Origin: an uncultured Lachnospiraceae bacterium
GTDB taxonomy: Bacteria > Bacillota > Clostridia > Lachnospirales > Lachnospiraceae
Assembly (NCBI GenBank): GCA_949948715.1
Contig: CATLGW010000005.1
Span: 1 to 64,000 of the forward strand
DNA: 64,000 bases
Reading direction: 5' to 3'
How positions within the stretch are numbered: the first letter of the stretch is position 1; every line of letters begins with the position of its first letter. The notes beneath the pieces were generated by a model. That model did no database searches, had not been told where the DNA came from, and saw only the letters and a program-made list of their open reading frames with translations. Shown here piece by piece: positions 43,439 to 53,335 of this stretch. Position numbers and translations under genes: made by a program.

Positions 43439-44298
43439 TGGCACAGACACAGGTGGGTGGAAACAGGAAAAAAGCCGGCAATCTGCTGTCCTTCTTAATT
43501 TTGATCGCGGTGTTTATCGCGTTCATGTTCCCCTTCGTCATGGTGGTGATCAACTCCTTAAAGCAGAAGAGGGACATTATCAAAAGCCCCTTCTCCTGGC
43601 TTTTCACCATCAAGGGACTGTCCTTCGACAACTTTGTCAAGGCCTTTACCCAGATGGATTTCCTCAATGCGTTTATGAATTCTCTGATCGTCACCGTCTC
43701 GTCTACGGTGCTGGTGACGGTGCTGGCCTCCATGCTGGCGTACTATATTGTCCGTCACAAAAATAAGCTGTCCCAGGTGATGTTCGCCCTGATGGTGGCG
43801 TCCATGATCATACCCTTCCAGGCGATCATGATCCCCCTGGTGAGCATATACGGGGGCACCTTGAACATACTGAACCACAGACTGACGCTGATTTTCATGC
43901 ACACCGGATTCTCCATGGCCATGTCCGTGTTTATGTTCCACGGATTTATCAACGGAAATATTCCCATCGCCCTGGAGGAGGCGGCTTACATCGACGGCTG
44001 CACCCATGTGCAGACTTATTTCGGAATTGTGTTCCCGTTGCTCAAACCCATTATCTCCACCATGGTGATCTTAAACGCGCTGGCTTTCTGGAATGACTTC
44101 CTGCTGCCGTCGCTGGTGCTGACGGACAAAAAGCTTTTGACGCTGCCTCTGTCCACCTACAGCTTTTACGGGACCTATTCCGCGGATTACGGCACCATTA
44201 TGGCAGGGCTTCTGCTGTGCGTCATTCCCATTCTGGTGCTGTATGTGGTGCTGCAGAAGCAGATTATCAACGGCGTGGTAGCGGGCGCGGTGAAATAA
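43438..44298 (+). CDS. Sugar ABC transporter permease (MsmG-like)
   Basis: A 286-residue partner permease with six hydrophobic segments and the EAA loop LEEAAYIDGCTHVQTYFGIVFPLLKP. The start is ATG 43438, overlapping the previous stop; AAAGGAGG lies 12 bases before. No ATPase gene accompanies the two permeases, so an ATPase of MsmK type encoded elsewhere is likely shared. Confidence 0.93.
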   Translation: MAQTQVGGNRKKAGNLLSFLILIAVFIAFMFPFVMVVINSLKQKRDIIKSPFSWLFTIKGLSFDNFVKAFTQMDFLNAFMNSLIVTVSSTVLVTVLASMLAYYIVRHKNKLSQVMFALMVASMIIPFQAIMIPLVSIYGGTLNILNHRLTLIFMHTGFSMAMSVFMFHGFINGNIPIALEEAAYIDGCTHVQTYFGIVFPLLKPIISTMVILNALAFWNDFLLPSLVLTDKKLLTLPLSTYSFYGTYSADYGTIMAGLLLCVIPILVLYVVLQKQIINGVVAGAVK

Positions 44299-44309
44299 GG
44301 GAGAAAACT

Positions 44310-45635
44310 ATGAGGAAAAACACACTGCATTTGAAGGCCCCGGGGAACTGGCTCAACGACCCCAACGGATTTATCTATTATAAAGGGAAATACCATCTGT
44401 TCTACCAGCATTTTCCCTATGCGCCTGTGTGGGGAACCATGCACTGGGGCCATGCGGTGAGCGAGGATCTGGTGCACTGGGAGCATCAGGACATCGCGCT
44501 GTTTCCCACGAAGGAGTACGACAAAAACGGAGTTTTCTCGGGCAGCGCCCTGGAGAAGGAGGGCAGGCTCTTCCTCTACTACTCGGCGGTGCGGTATCTG
44601 GAGACGGACCGGGAGGATATCCACAGAGCGGTGAAGGACCGCTACGAGACCAGCCAGGCCATGCTGATTTCGGAGGACGGACTCCACTTTGACAACTGGG
44701 GAGCCAAGAGGCAGATACTTCCTGTGAGCCGGGACGAGGCCCTGGCCCACAGGACCCACACCAGGGACCCGAAGGTGTGGCGGGAGGGAGAGTGCTATTA
44801 TATGGCCCTGGGCAGCACCTTCTTGGAAAAGGAGGGGCGGGTGCTCTTTTACCGAAGCTTGGACGGGGAGCGCTGGGAGTATGCCAGCCAGTGCAGGGAC
44901 GAGAGGCTGGGGCGAATTGTGGAATGCCCGGATGTGTTCAGACTGGGGGACAGAGATGTCTTTCTGGCCTCCCTCATGTATGTCGGCAGGGCGCAGGAGG
45001 GGTATGAGCATCTGTCGGTCTGCGGTTTGGCGGAATTTGACAGAAAAACCTGTGAGCTGACGCTGCCCGGGGAACTGAGGCTTGTGGATTACGGGAAGGA
45101 TCTGTATGCTCCCCAGACCGCCCTGGACGAGGACGGCAGACGGGTGATGATAGGATGGATGCGGATGCCCGGGGCCGTGGAGGGAGAGGAGAAGCCCTGG
45201 AACGGGATGATGTGTCTCCCCAGGGTGGTGGAGGAAAAGGACGGGCATATTTTCTTCCGGGTACATCCTCAGGCGGACCGGGCCTTTTCCGAAAAATGTC
45301 AGGAGAGCAGGCTGCTGCCGGGGGACGCTCCCTGTCGGATACGGACGACTCTGGGGGAGGGGGAAAGCCTGGATATCGGCGGCTTTCTCATCCGGATGGA
45401 GGAGGGCTGTGTGAGGACGGACAGGAGCAGGGTGTTTCGGGGATTTTCCGGGGCAGCCCTGGACTGCGCCGCCCCAAAGAGCCCGGGGCGCTGCAGCCTG
45501 GATATCTTCGTGGATCCCAATTTGATCGAAGTTTTCATCAACGACGGGGAATATGTGATCAGCAATGTGGTGTACGGCCTGGGAAATCACATTGCCGGGA
45601 ATATAAATGAAATTTGTACGGAAAATAAGAAATAG
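44310..45635 (+). CDS. Glycoside hydrolase family 32 (sucrose / fructan hydrolase)
   Basis: A 441-residue cytoplasmic beta-fructosidase. The three family motifs are present: WLNDPNG with nucleophile Asp17, RDPKVW with the transition-state Asp, and ECPDVF with the acid-base Glu. A C-terminal beta-sandwich ends LIEVFINDGEYVISNVVYG. GGGAG lies just before ATG 44310. The adjacent transporter has no PTS, so unphosphorylated sucrose or fructo-oligosaccharides are the expected substrates, giving fructose for the kinase in this operon. Confidence 0.94.
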   Translation: MRKNTLHLKAPGNWLNDPNGFIYYKGKYHLFYQHFPYAPVWGTMHWGHAVSEDLVHWEHQDIALFPTKEYDKNGVFSGSALEKEGRLFLYYSAVRYLETDREDIHRAVKDRYETSQAMLISEDGLHFDNWGAKRQILPVSRDEALAHRTHTRDPKVWREGECYYMALGSTFLEKEGRVLFYRSLDGERWEYASQCRDERLGRIVECPDVFRLGDRDVFLASLMYVGRAQEGYEHLSVCGLAEFDRKTCELTLPGELRLVDYGKDLYAPQTALDEDGRRVMIGWMRMPGAVEGEEKPWNGMMCLPRVVEEKDGHIFFRVHPQADRAFSEKCQESRLLPGDAPCRIRTTLGEGESLDIGGFLIRMEEGCVRTDRSRVFRGFSGAALDCAAPKSPGRCSLDIFVDPNLIEVFINDGEYVISNVVYGLGNHIAGNINEICTENKK

Positions 45636-45684
45636 AGCCGCAGCCAAATTGCGGGAGAGAACGGGCGGGACAAGGAGAGAAAAA

Positions 45685-47859
45685 ATGGCGATTATATTTG
45701 ATGAGGAGAGGCAGGTATTTTCACTGCACACGAAGAACACCACCTATCAGATGATGGCGGACCGATATGGGTATCTGCTGCATTTGTATTACGGAAAAAG
45801 GGTGGATGACCCCATGGAGTATATGCTCACCTATTTTGACAGGGGTTTTTCCGGCAATCCCTATGATGCCGGCAGGGACCGAACCTATTCCCTGGATGTG
45901 CTGCCCCAGGAGTTTCCCGTGCTGGGTGTCGGGGATTACCGAAGCGCGGCTTTTAAGGTCCGGGAAGAGAACGGATGTTACGGATGTGACCTGCGCTATA
46001 AAGGGCACCGCGTATTAAATGAAAAGTACAGACTGCCGGGCCTGCCGGCAGTATATGGAGAGCAGATACAGACCTTGGAAATCCTGCTGGAGGATGAGCG
46101 CCTGGGGCTGGAGGTGACGCTTCTGTACGGCGTGATTGAGGAATGCGATATACTCACCAGGAGCGTCAAAATTCAAAATGTCTCGGGAGAGCGGGTTTAT
46201 CTGGAAAAGGTATCCAGCGCCTGCCTGGATTTCCTCTACGGAAGATATGATTTTCTCACATTTTATGGCAGACACGCCATGGAGCGGAATAGACAGCGGA
46301 TGCCTGTGGCTCACGGAAAGCAGTCTGTGGGAAGTACCAGGGGATGCTCCGGCCATCAGTACAATCCCTTTGTGATCCTGGCCCACTCCGATGCCACGGA
46401 GAGCGCCGGGGAATGCTACGGGGTCTCCTTTGTGTACAGCGGAAGCTTCACCGCGGAGGTGGAGGCGGATCAGTTTAACCAGATCCGTCTAATCATGGGA
46501 ATTTCCGAGGAACAGTTTTCCTATCCCCTGGAACGGGGAGAGACCTTCTATGCTCCGGAGGCGGCGCTGTCCTACTCCGCGGAGGGGCTTGGGGAGTTGT
46601 CCCATCATTTTCACCGGTGCATCAGGGAGCATATCTGCCGGGGAAAATACAAGGATCAGGTGAGGCCGGTTTTGGTGAACAGTTGGGAGGCCTGCTACTT
46701 TGACTTCGACGGGGACGCCATTGTGAGGCTGGCAAAGCAGGCGGCGCAGCTTGGGATAGAGCTGGTGGTGATGGACGACGGCTGGTTTGGCCGCAGGGAG
46801 GACGACAATTCCTCTCTGGGAGACTGGGATGTGAACGAGGGAAAGCTGGGCTGTTCCCTTCAGGAGCTGTCGAAAAGAATCCATGAGACGGGTCTGCAGT
46901 TTGGGATTTGGATTGAGCCGGAGATGGTTTCCGAGGACAGCGAGCTGTACCGCAGACATCCGGAGTGGGCCATGCAGATACCGGGGAAGCCTCCGGTGAG
47001 AGGCCGCAATCAGCTTGTGCTGGACTTTGCCAATCCCGAGGTGGTGGGCTACATCTATGAGAAGATAAGAGATGTTTTGATACAGGGTAATGTGGAATAT
47101 GTAAAATGGGACATGAACCGCTCTCTTGCGGATGTCTTCTCGGGGAGAGCGGACTGGCAGGGCAAGGTTCTGTATGATTATATGCTGGGTGTGTATTCTC
47201 TGCTGGAGCGGCTGACGGCGGAATTCCCGGATGTATTGTGGGAGGGCTGTTCCGGGGGAGGCGGACGGTTTGACATGGGAATGCTTTTTTACACACCCCA
47301 GATTTGGTGCAGTGACAACACGGATGCGATTGACCGGGTGCGCATTCAATATGGGACCTCCTTCGGATATCCATTGTCCGCCATGGGCTCCCATGTGTCC
47401 GCCGTGCCCAACCATCAGACGGGGAGAGTCACGGATATGCGTACCAGAGGCGTGGTGGCCATGACGGGAGCCTTTGGATACGAGCTGGATCTGGGGAAGC
47501 TGGACGAAGAGGAAAAGAGACAGGTGCGGGAGCAGGTGGCCATGTATCACAAGGTGGCTCCCCTGCTCTTACACGGGCGATATTACAGGCTGAGCGATCC
47601 CTTCACGGATGCGCTGGGGGCCTGGATGGTGGTGGATGAGGAGAAAAAGCATGCGCTGTGCAGCGTGGTATGCCTGGAAAATCACGCCAATATGCCGGTG
47701 GCCTACGTGAGACTGCAGGGACTTTCAAGGAACGGTAAATACCGGGATCAGGAGACGGGGAAGGTGTACTCCGGCGCGGCGCTGATGTCCTGCGGCATAC
47801 CGGTATTGACGGAATTTGGCGAGTACCGGTCCTGGCAGATTCTCCTGGAGAAAATGTGA
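45685..47859 (+). CDS. Alpha-galactosidase, GH36
   Basis: A 724-residue enzyme that removes galactose from raffinose-family sugars. The nucleophile is Asp476 in VKWDMN and the acid-base residue is Asp544 in CSDNTDAIDR; VMDDGWFGRR and the GIWIEPEM block are typical. AAGGAGAG precedes ATG 45685. The frame is open back to 45607, overlapping GH32, but without a convincing site. Together with GH32 it explains growth on raffinose or stachyose. Confidence 0.95.
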   Translation: MAIIFDEERQVFSLHTKNTTYQMMADRYGYLLHLYYGKRVDDPMEYMLTYFDRGFSGNPYDAGRDRTYSLDVLPQEFPVLGVGDYRSAAFKVREENGCYGCDLRYKGHRVLNEKYRLPGLPAVYGEQIQTLEILLEDERLGLEVTLLYGVIEECDILTRSVKIQNVSGERVYLEKVSSACLDFLYGRYDFLTFYGRHAMERNRQRMPVAHGKQSVGSTRGCSGHQYNPFVILAHSDATESAGECYGVSFVYSGSFTAEVEADQFNQIRLIMGISEEQFSYPLERGETFYAPEAALSYSAEGLGELSHHFHRCIREHICRGKYKDQVRPVLVNSWEACYFDFDGDAIVRLAKQAAQLGIELVVMDDGWFGRREDDNSSLGDWDVNEGKLGCSLQELSKRIHETGLQFGIWIEPEMVSEDSELYRRHPEWAMQIPGKPPVRGRNQLVLDFANPEVVGYIYEKIRDVLIQGNVEYVKWDMNRSLADVFSGRADWQGKVLYDYMLGVYSLLERLTAEFPDVLWEGCSGGGGRFDMGMLFYTPQIWCSDNTDAIDRVRIQYGTSFGYPLSAMGSHVSAVPNHQTGRVTDMRTRGVVAMTGAFGYELDLGKLDEEEKRQVREQVAMYHKVAPLLLHGRYYRLSDPFTDALGAWMVVDEEKKHALCSVVCLENHANMPVAYVRLQGLSRNGKYRDQETGKVYSGAALMSCGIPVLTEFGEYRSWQILLEKM

Positions 47860-47877
47860 ATCGGAGGTAAGTAAGCG

Positions 47878-48843
47878 ATGAAAAAATATGATGTGGTGGC
47901 GCTGGGGGAATTGTTGATGGACATGACGGACAACGGGGTGTCCGCCCAGGGGAATACGCTGTTTGAGGCCAATCCCGGCGGGGCGCCCTGCAATGTCCTC
48001 GCCCTGCTTGCCGGTCTGTCACATCGGACCGCCTTCATCGGCAAGGTGGGGGAGGATCTGTTCGGAAGGAAGCTTAAGGGGGCCCTGGAGGAGCTGGGGA
48101 TCGACTCCTCGGGCCTGTGTGTGGACCCGAAGTGCAGAACCACCTTGGCCTTTGTGGAGACAAAGGCGGACGGGGACAGGGACTTTTCCTTTTACAGAAA
48201 TCCCGGCGCGGATATGATGCTTGAGAAGAGTGATATTCGGGAAGAACTGCTGTGCGAGACACAGATCTTTCACTTCGGCACCTTGTCCATGACCCATGAG
48301 GGGGTGAGGGAGGCCACCCGCCATGCGGCGGAGTGCGCCAAGGCCCGGGGAGCGCTTATCTCCTTTGATCCCAATATCAGGGAGCCTTTGTGGGATTCCA
48401 TGGAGGAGGCCAGGAAACAGACGGAGTACGGACTCGGAATCTGCGATATTTTGAAAATTTCCGACAACGAGATTACCTGGCTCACGGGGGAGGAGGATTA
48501 CGACAGGGGTGTGGAGTGGATCCGGGAGAGGTATTATGTCCCTCTCATACTTGTCTCCATGGGAAAGGCCGGGAGCCGGGCATATTATAAGGATCTGGCG
48601 GTGGAGCGGCCGGCGTTTCTTCAGGAGGGAACCATAGAGACCACGGGAGCGGGAGACACCTTTATGGGCTGCATGCTTCATGGGGTGCTGCGCACGGGAC
48701 TGGAGGGGCTGACGGAGGAGTCTCTGGGGGAGATGCTTACCTTTGCCAACGCCGCGGCCTCTTTGGTAACCACCAGGAAGGGGGCGCTGCGGGTGATGCC
48801 GAAGGAGCAGGAAATCCGGAAGGTGGTGAGCAGCCGTGGGTAA
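47878..48843 (+). CDS. Fructokinase (PfkB/ribokinase family)
   Basis: A 321-residue sugar kinase. It has the N-terminal substrate block GGAPCNVLALLAGLSHRTAFIGKVG and the C-terminal ATP/anion-hole motif TTGAGDTFMGCML with catalytic Asp. The LMDMTDNG and GNTLFEANPGG pattern matches fructokinases, and the operon supplies fructose through GH32. GGAGG precedes ATG 47878. The next gene overlaps its end by eight bases. Confidence 0.92.
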   Translation: MKKYDVVALGELLMDMTDNGVSAQGNTLFEANPGGAPCNVLALLAGLSHRTAFIGKVGEDLFGRKLKGALEELGIDSSGLCVDPKCRTTLAFVETKADGDRDFSFYRNPGADMMLEKSDIREELLCETQIFHFGTLSMTHEGVREATRHAAECAKARGALISFDPNIREPLWDSMEEARKQTEYGLGICDILKISDNEITWLTGEEDYDRGVEWIRERYYVPLILVSMGKAGSRAYYKDLAVERPAFLQEGTIETTGAGDTFMGCMLHGVLRTGLEGLTEESLGEMLTFANAAASLVTTRKGALRVMPKEQEIRKVVSSRG

Positions 48844-50665
48844 GGAGAAGGAAGATTTCACAAAGAGGCTTGAGAGACATCACGACGAGCTGCGCTGGCT
48901 CTATATGGAGCTGTATGGGAACGGATCCATGTTTGCGGAGCTGTGTGATCAGATGGGCCGTTTTTACCGGGAGCGCAGGGAGGCGCTTAGGGAGAGGGAC
49001 GCCCGCAGGGAGGCTGACCCTGGCTGGTACAGAAAGAACGATATGTTGGGAATGATGTTCTATATCGACAATTTCGCGGGCCATTTAAAGGGAGTGGAGG
49101 AAAAGCTGGAATATATTGAGCGCTGCAGCGTGAATTATATCCATCTGATGCCCTTTCTGGACACGGTGGAGGGCCGTTCCGACGGCGGGTACGCGGTGAA
49201 GGATTTCAGAAAGGTGCAGGAGAAGCTGGGGTCCATGGAGGATCTGGAAAGCCTGACGGAGGCCTGCCATAAGAGAGAGATCAATGTCTGCATGGATTTT
49301 GTGATGAACCATACCTCCGAGGACCACGAGTGGGCCAGAAGGGCCAGGCGGGGGGAGGGAGAGTACATGAGCCGGTACTTTTTCTTCGACAACTGGGAGG
49401 AGCCCTCCCGGTATGAGAGAACGGTTCCCCAGGTCTTTCCCACAACGGCCCCGGGAAACTTTACTTATCTGGCCGATGCCGGTCACTATGTCATGACCTC
49501 CTTTTATCCCTATCAGTGGGATTTGAACTACAGGAACCCCAGGGTTTTTAATGAGATGATGTACAATTTTCTGTATCTGGCCAACAGGGGCGTTGACATC
49601 ATCCGCATCGATGCGGTGCCTTATATCTGGAAGGAGCTGGGCACTCAGTGTCGAAACCTCCCCCAGGTCCACACCATTGTGCGCATGATGCGTATGATCA
49701 GTGAGGTGGTCTGCCCCTCCGTCCTTCTGCTGGGGGAGGTGGTAATGGAGCCGGAGAAGGTGGCTCCCTATTTCGGCACGGTGGAGAAGCCGGAATGTCA
49801 TATGCTCTACAATGTCACCACCATGGCCACTACCTGGCACACGGTGGCCACCAGGGATGCGGGGCTTTTGAAACGGCAGCTCGACACGGTGAGCGCCCTT
49901 CCCAAGGAATACCTCTTCTTAAATTACCTTCGGTGCCACGACGATATCGGCTGGGGGCTGGACTATAAGGCTCTGGCCAAGGAAGGAATCGGGGAGCGCT
50001 CCCACAAGCAGTACCTGAACGATTATTTCCAGGGATTGGCGGGGGAGAGCAGCAGCAGAGGAGAACTCTACAATGCCGACCCCGTCACCGGGGACGCCAG
50101 GTTCTGCGGGACCACCGCCTCCATGTGCGGCATTGAGAAGGCGGGATTTGAGAAGGATCCGGAGGCCATGGAGCGGGCCCTTCGGCTGGACCTGATGCTT
50201 CACGCCTATATGTTCATGCAGTCGGGGATTCCGGTGCTGTACAGCGGGGATGAGATCGGTCAGATCAATGATTACAGCTATAAGGAGGATCCCTTAAAGG
50301 CGGCGGACTCCCGATATCTTCACCGGGGAAAAATGAACTGGGAGCTGGTGGAAAATATCAAAAAGCCGGGGACGGTGGAGGCGGAAATTTTTTCCGGACT
50401 CAAAAAGCTTCTGCAGATCCGCAGGTCGGAGAGCGTGTTTGTTTCCCATGCGGATATGCGCACGATTGAGACGGGGGACCGCTCCGTGCTGTGTATCGGC
50501 AGGTATTACGGGGGAGAGACGGTGATCGGGCTGTTTAATTTCAGCGAGGCCGACAGACAGATTCGGCTGGGCCAGGGGGAGTGCACGGAGCTTGTCACCG
50601 GCAGGAAAATACGGACGGAAGAGCTGAAACTGGCGGGATATGGTTTTTACTATCTGAAGAAATAA
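48836..50665 (+). CDS. GH13 amylosucrase-like enzyme
   Basis: A 609-residue GH13 protein with an extra helical N-terminal domain (1-90), as in amylosucrases. Catalytic residues are Asp259 (IIRIDAVPYIW), Glu301 (LLGEVVM) and Asp369 (RCHDDIGWG). The HDDIGWG stretch and the DNFAGHLKGVEEKLEYI start of the barrel also fit that group. It may split or transfer glucose from sucrose, which fits the operon, but hydrolysis and transfer cannot be separated by eye. The start is GTG 48836, within the end of the kinase gene. No signal peptide. Confidence 0.88.
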   Translation: MGKEKEDFTKRLERHHDELRWLYMELYGNGSMFAELCDQMGRFYRERREALRERDARREADPGWYRKNDMLGMMFYIDNFAGHLKGVEEKLEYIERCSVNYIHLMPFLDTVEGRSDGGYAVKDFRKVQEKLGSMEDLESLTEACHKREINVCMDFVMNHTSEDHEWARRARRGEGEYMSRYFFFDNWEEPSRYERTVPQVFPTTAPGNFTYLADAGHYVMTSFYPYQWDLNYRNPRVFNEMMYNFLYLANRGVDIIRIDAVPYIWKELGTQCRNLPQVHTIVRMMRMISEVVCPSVLLLGEVVMEPEKVAPYFGTVEKPECHMLYNVTTMATTWHTVATRDAGLLKRQLDTVSALPKEYLFLNYLRCHDDIGWGLDYKALAKEGIGERSHKQYLNDYFQGLAGESSSRGELYNADPVTGDARFCGTTASMCGIEKAGFEKDPEAMERALRLDLMLHAYMFMQSGIPVLYSGDEIGQINDYSYKEDPLKAADSRYLHRGKMNWELVENIKKPGTVEAEIFSGLKKLLQIRRSESVFVSHADMRTIETGDRSVLCIGRYYGGETVIGLFNFSEADRQIRLGQGECTELVTGRKIRTEELKLAGYGFYYLKK

Positions 50666-50733
50666 TGTTGCCCCGTGACAGGGAAATTGGGCGGATGATC
50701 TGAGAGAGCTATGATCTCACCGCTTTGGCAAAG

Positions 50734-50778
50734 AAAAAGGGACGGCCGCGCTGGTGTCTGGCGCGGCTGCCCTTTTTT
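50734..50778 (+). terminator. Terminator of the sucrose/raffinose-type operon
   Basis: AAAAAGGGACGGCCGCG pairs with CGCGGCTGCCCTTTTTT (one bulge) around an 11-base loop, ending in a T run. The A-rich left side allows use from the opposite strand as well. Confidence 0.8.
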
Positions 50779-50860
50779 GCGAGATGCATCGGCTTAGGGA
50801 GGAAAGGCCCGGGCCGGCACACCTGCGCGCTGATTTTGAGGTGATCCGTGGGCGGAGGTA

Positions 50861-53311
50861 TTAACTGTAATAAATGACAAAATTGCCGATTTCCGTGTCC
50901 CACAGCAGGGACAGGTCGTTGGTGACGCCGTTGTCCAGCTTGCCTCTTTTTAACAGGAAATTCATGGCTGTGACGCTGTGAACGGAGGTTTCCTCCAGGG
51001 GGATACCCCGGAAGGACAGCTCCTTTTGATCCTCCGGTCCGGGCCCCGGCTGTATGGTTTTTACCCTCAGATCCGCCGTGCGCCGTTTAAAGTGCAGGGC
51101 GATCTCCACCTGATACCGGCCCTCGCCCGAAAGTCCCAGATCCACCGCCCGGGTGCCCTCGTACTCATGGAAGCCGTCGCCGGTCAGATAGGCGGTGTCC
51201 GTCTCGTCGTAATTGCCTGTGACAAAGCCGATATGGCCGTTGCAGGAGGTCTTCATGGAGAACAGTCTGTCATCCCCGCCGTAAAACTCGATTTCCGTGC
51301 AGTTTCTTTTGTCGGGGATGCCCGGATGCCATTCGAAGGCCACGGTCATGCACCGAGGGTCTATCTCCGGAGCCTGGGGAAATTCCTTGCGGACAAAGCG
51401 TTCCCCCGAGGCCTCCACATATAGGCGGAGACTTCGTCTGCCCTTTTCGTCCATCCGGCAGGAGAGCAGGTCCCTGTTTTTCCCTGTGACGCCCCAGGGA
51501 GCGGTCTTTAGGGGTTCCCGCCCAAAATCCTCCCGGACCAAAAATCGAGCCTGGGGCTTGAGGGAGGAGACGGCGGCCTCCAGGGCGTGAAGGGCGGCGG
51601 AAATATGGGACCGGTCCGCCTGACAGCCCAGGGCGCTTTCCGCCTCCCCCAGGGCTTTCGCCAGGGCTTCCCAGGAGGCCGGGGCGAAGGCGTGCTCCGG
51701 GTAGTAAGAGCTGTGCAGCTTTTCCGTAAGCTCCCGCAGCAGATAGGCGTCGTCAGGGGCAAAGACAGGCACATCCACGGGTTCGGACAGCGGGCCGTCC
51801 CCGTTTACCCCGCCGCAGGCCACGAAATACTGACAGGCCTTGTCCCCGGAGGCCTCCAGAGTGGCCCGCATCTTAGGCCCTGTCATGCCTGCGGACACAT
51901 AGGCCGTGGGGGAGGCCGTCAGTACGGGGGCGGCCTCAGGGCTGTCTTTTCGGAAAATGCGAAAGCAGGTAATCAGGTTTTCGGGCAGATAGAGGGAATC
52001 CTCATGGATCTCCCAGGACACAGTGACGCTGTCCCGGGTCCTGGCGGCGATGCGAAGCCCCTCCGGCCGCACGCCGGGCGGCTGGTCGCACACAGGAAGT
52101 CTGAGGATATGCCCGCTGAAAGAGTATCCCTCCAGACCGGCGATGGCGTTTGCCACAAGCTGGGCGGCCACGATGCCCCCGACCCGTTTTAAGTGAACGC
52201 CGTCCACCGTCAGATCTAAGGGGCTGCGGGCCTTCAGGTATTCCTGCCAGAGGCGCAGAAGCTCCACATAGGGCAGGCGGTATTCCTCTGCCAGGGCGGC
52301 GATCCGCTCCACATATTCGGGGGCGGAGCCGGTGCCGGAGCTTAAGACTACCTTCAGGCCGAAGGCCTGGCAGCATTCCAGGAGATAGCGCAGCCTTTCC
52401 TCAAACTCTCCGGCATCGCTGAAGCGTCTGCCGGGGGCGTTGTCGTTGATGCCGCTCTCGATGATCACCGCGTCGCCGGGGTGGCTTCGAAGGAAAAAGT
52501 CGTTGAAGAAGCCCTCGTAGAGATAGCTCTTTAAGGAGCTGCCGGCCACGGCGCTGTTATCCAGCATAAGCTCCCGGTCCGTAAATTTCCCCATGGAGAA
52601 ATCCTCGCCCCAGCCTGTCCGCTCCGGGATGGGAGCCCAGGGGCCGCCGTCCTGGGGAGGGTACTTGGCCAGGGTGGAATCTCCGATAAAACGGAGGGTG
52701 GGCCGGGGGGAGGGCTGTGAAATCTGTTCCTTCCGGGTGACGGAGATCTCCCTTAGATAGAAAACTCCGGATTCCCCGCTGTCCTTAAGCCAGGTGGTGA
52801 GCTGTATTTTCAGCCGTCCCTTGGGGACGGCCGTCAGGCAGAGGCTTTCCCTTGTACCGCCTGCCTGAGTCCAGACCCAGTCCTTCTCCAGGGGCTCCGC
52901 GTAAGAGGTGGGGATGCCTCCCTCAAACCAGCGGACCGCATAGAGATTGCCCTGGAGGCAGGCTCCGTTTACCGCCCGCTGCCGCCCGTCGGTGACCTGC
53001 AGCAGGCGGACCTCATATACTCCCGGGGGTACATCCAGGGTGAAGGAGGGGTATTCCCATTCCACCCGGGTCAGGTTCCCCTCCCGGTCCCGGGATTCCC
53101 TTCGGGCGTTGGTGCCGGCCACATAGCCGGGGCCGTCAAAAAGGCGCACCTTTTCCCGGGCCTCCCAGCCGAAGCCGGAGAGGGGGCTGTACAGGGTGGC
53201 GGAGGAGACGGGAAAGACCGGGTTTTCCGGCTCCCGTTCCCCGGGGGAGCCGAAGCGGAAGGTGAGGGTGTCCCCCTCGGAAAGAATTTGTGTGATTGGG
53301 GCTGTTTTCAT
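50861..53311 (-). CDS. Multidomain SGNH esterase (rhamnogalacturonan acetylesterase-like), intracellular
   Basis: An 816-residue protein without a signal peptide. Residues 1-200 are a beta-rich carbohydrate-binding-like domain typical in front of CE12 enzymes. A SGNH hydrolase follows at about 205-395, with FIGDSTLA (Ser), ESGINDN (Asn) and VDGVHLKRVG (Asp, His). A fibronectin-like region comes next, then a short helical FIVAR-like segment near 535-590 (LHSSYYPEHAFAPASWEALAKAL), and a C-terminal beta domain. It probably deacetylates pectin-derived oligosaccharides taken into the cell. The acetyl substrate is inferred. The dus gene follows in the same direction on the minus strand only if read from its own promoter, since dus lies upstream here. 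Confidence 0.8.
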   Translation of the reverse strand: MKTAPITQILSEGDTLTFRFGSPGEREPENPVFPVSSATLYSPLSGFGWEAREKVRLFDGPGYVAGTNARRESRDREGNLTRVEWEYPSFTLDVPPGVYEVRLLQVTDGRQRAVNGACLQGNLYAVRWFEGGIPTSYAEPLEKDWVWTQAGGTRESLCLTAVPKGRLKIQLTTWLKDSGESGVFYLREISVTRKEQISQPSPRPTLRFIGDSTLAKYPPQDGGPWAPIPERTGWGEDFSMGKFTDRELMLDNSAVAGSSLKSYLYEGFFNDFFLRSHPGDAVIIESGINDNAPGRRFSDAGEFEERLRYLLECCQAFGLKVVLSSGTGSAPEYVERIAALAEEYRLPYVELLRLWQEYLKARSPLDLTVDGVHLKRVGGIVAAQLVANAIAGLEGYSFSGHILRLPVCDQPPGVRPEGLRIAARTRDSVTVSWEIHEDSLYLPENLITCFRIFRKDSPEAAPVLTASPTAYVSAGMTGPKMRATLEASGDKACQYFVACGGVNGDGPLSEPVDVPVFAPDDAYLLRELTEKLHSSYYPEHAFAPASWEALAKALGEAESALGCQADRSHISAALHALEAAVSSLKPQARFLVREDFGREPLKTAPWGVTGKNRDLLSCRMDEKGRRSLRLYVEASGERFVRKEFPQAPEIDPRCMTVAFEWHPGIPDKRNCTEIEFYGGDDRLFSMKTSCNGHIGFVTGNYDETDTAYLTGDGFHEYEGTRAVDLGLSGEGRYQVEIALHFKRRTADLRVKTIQPGPGPEDQKELSFRGIPLEETSVHSVTAMNFLLKRGKLDNGVTNDLSLLWDTEIGNFVIYYS

Positions 53312-53335
53312 GGCAATTCCTCTTTTCTTATATTA

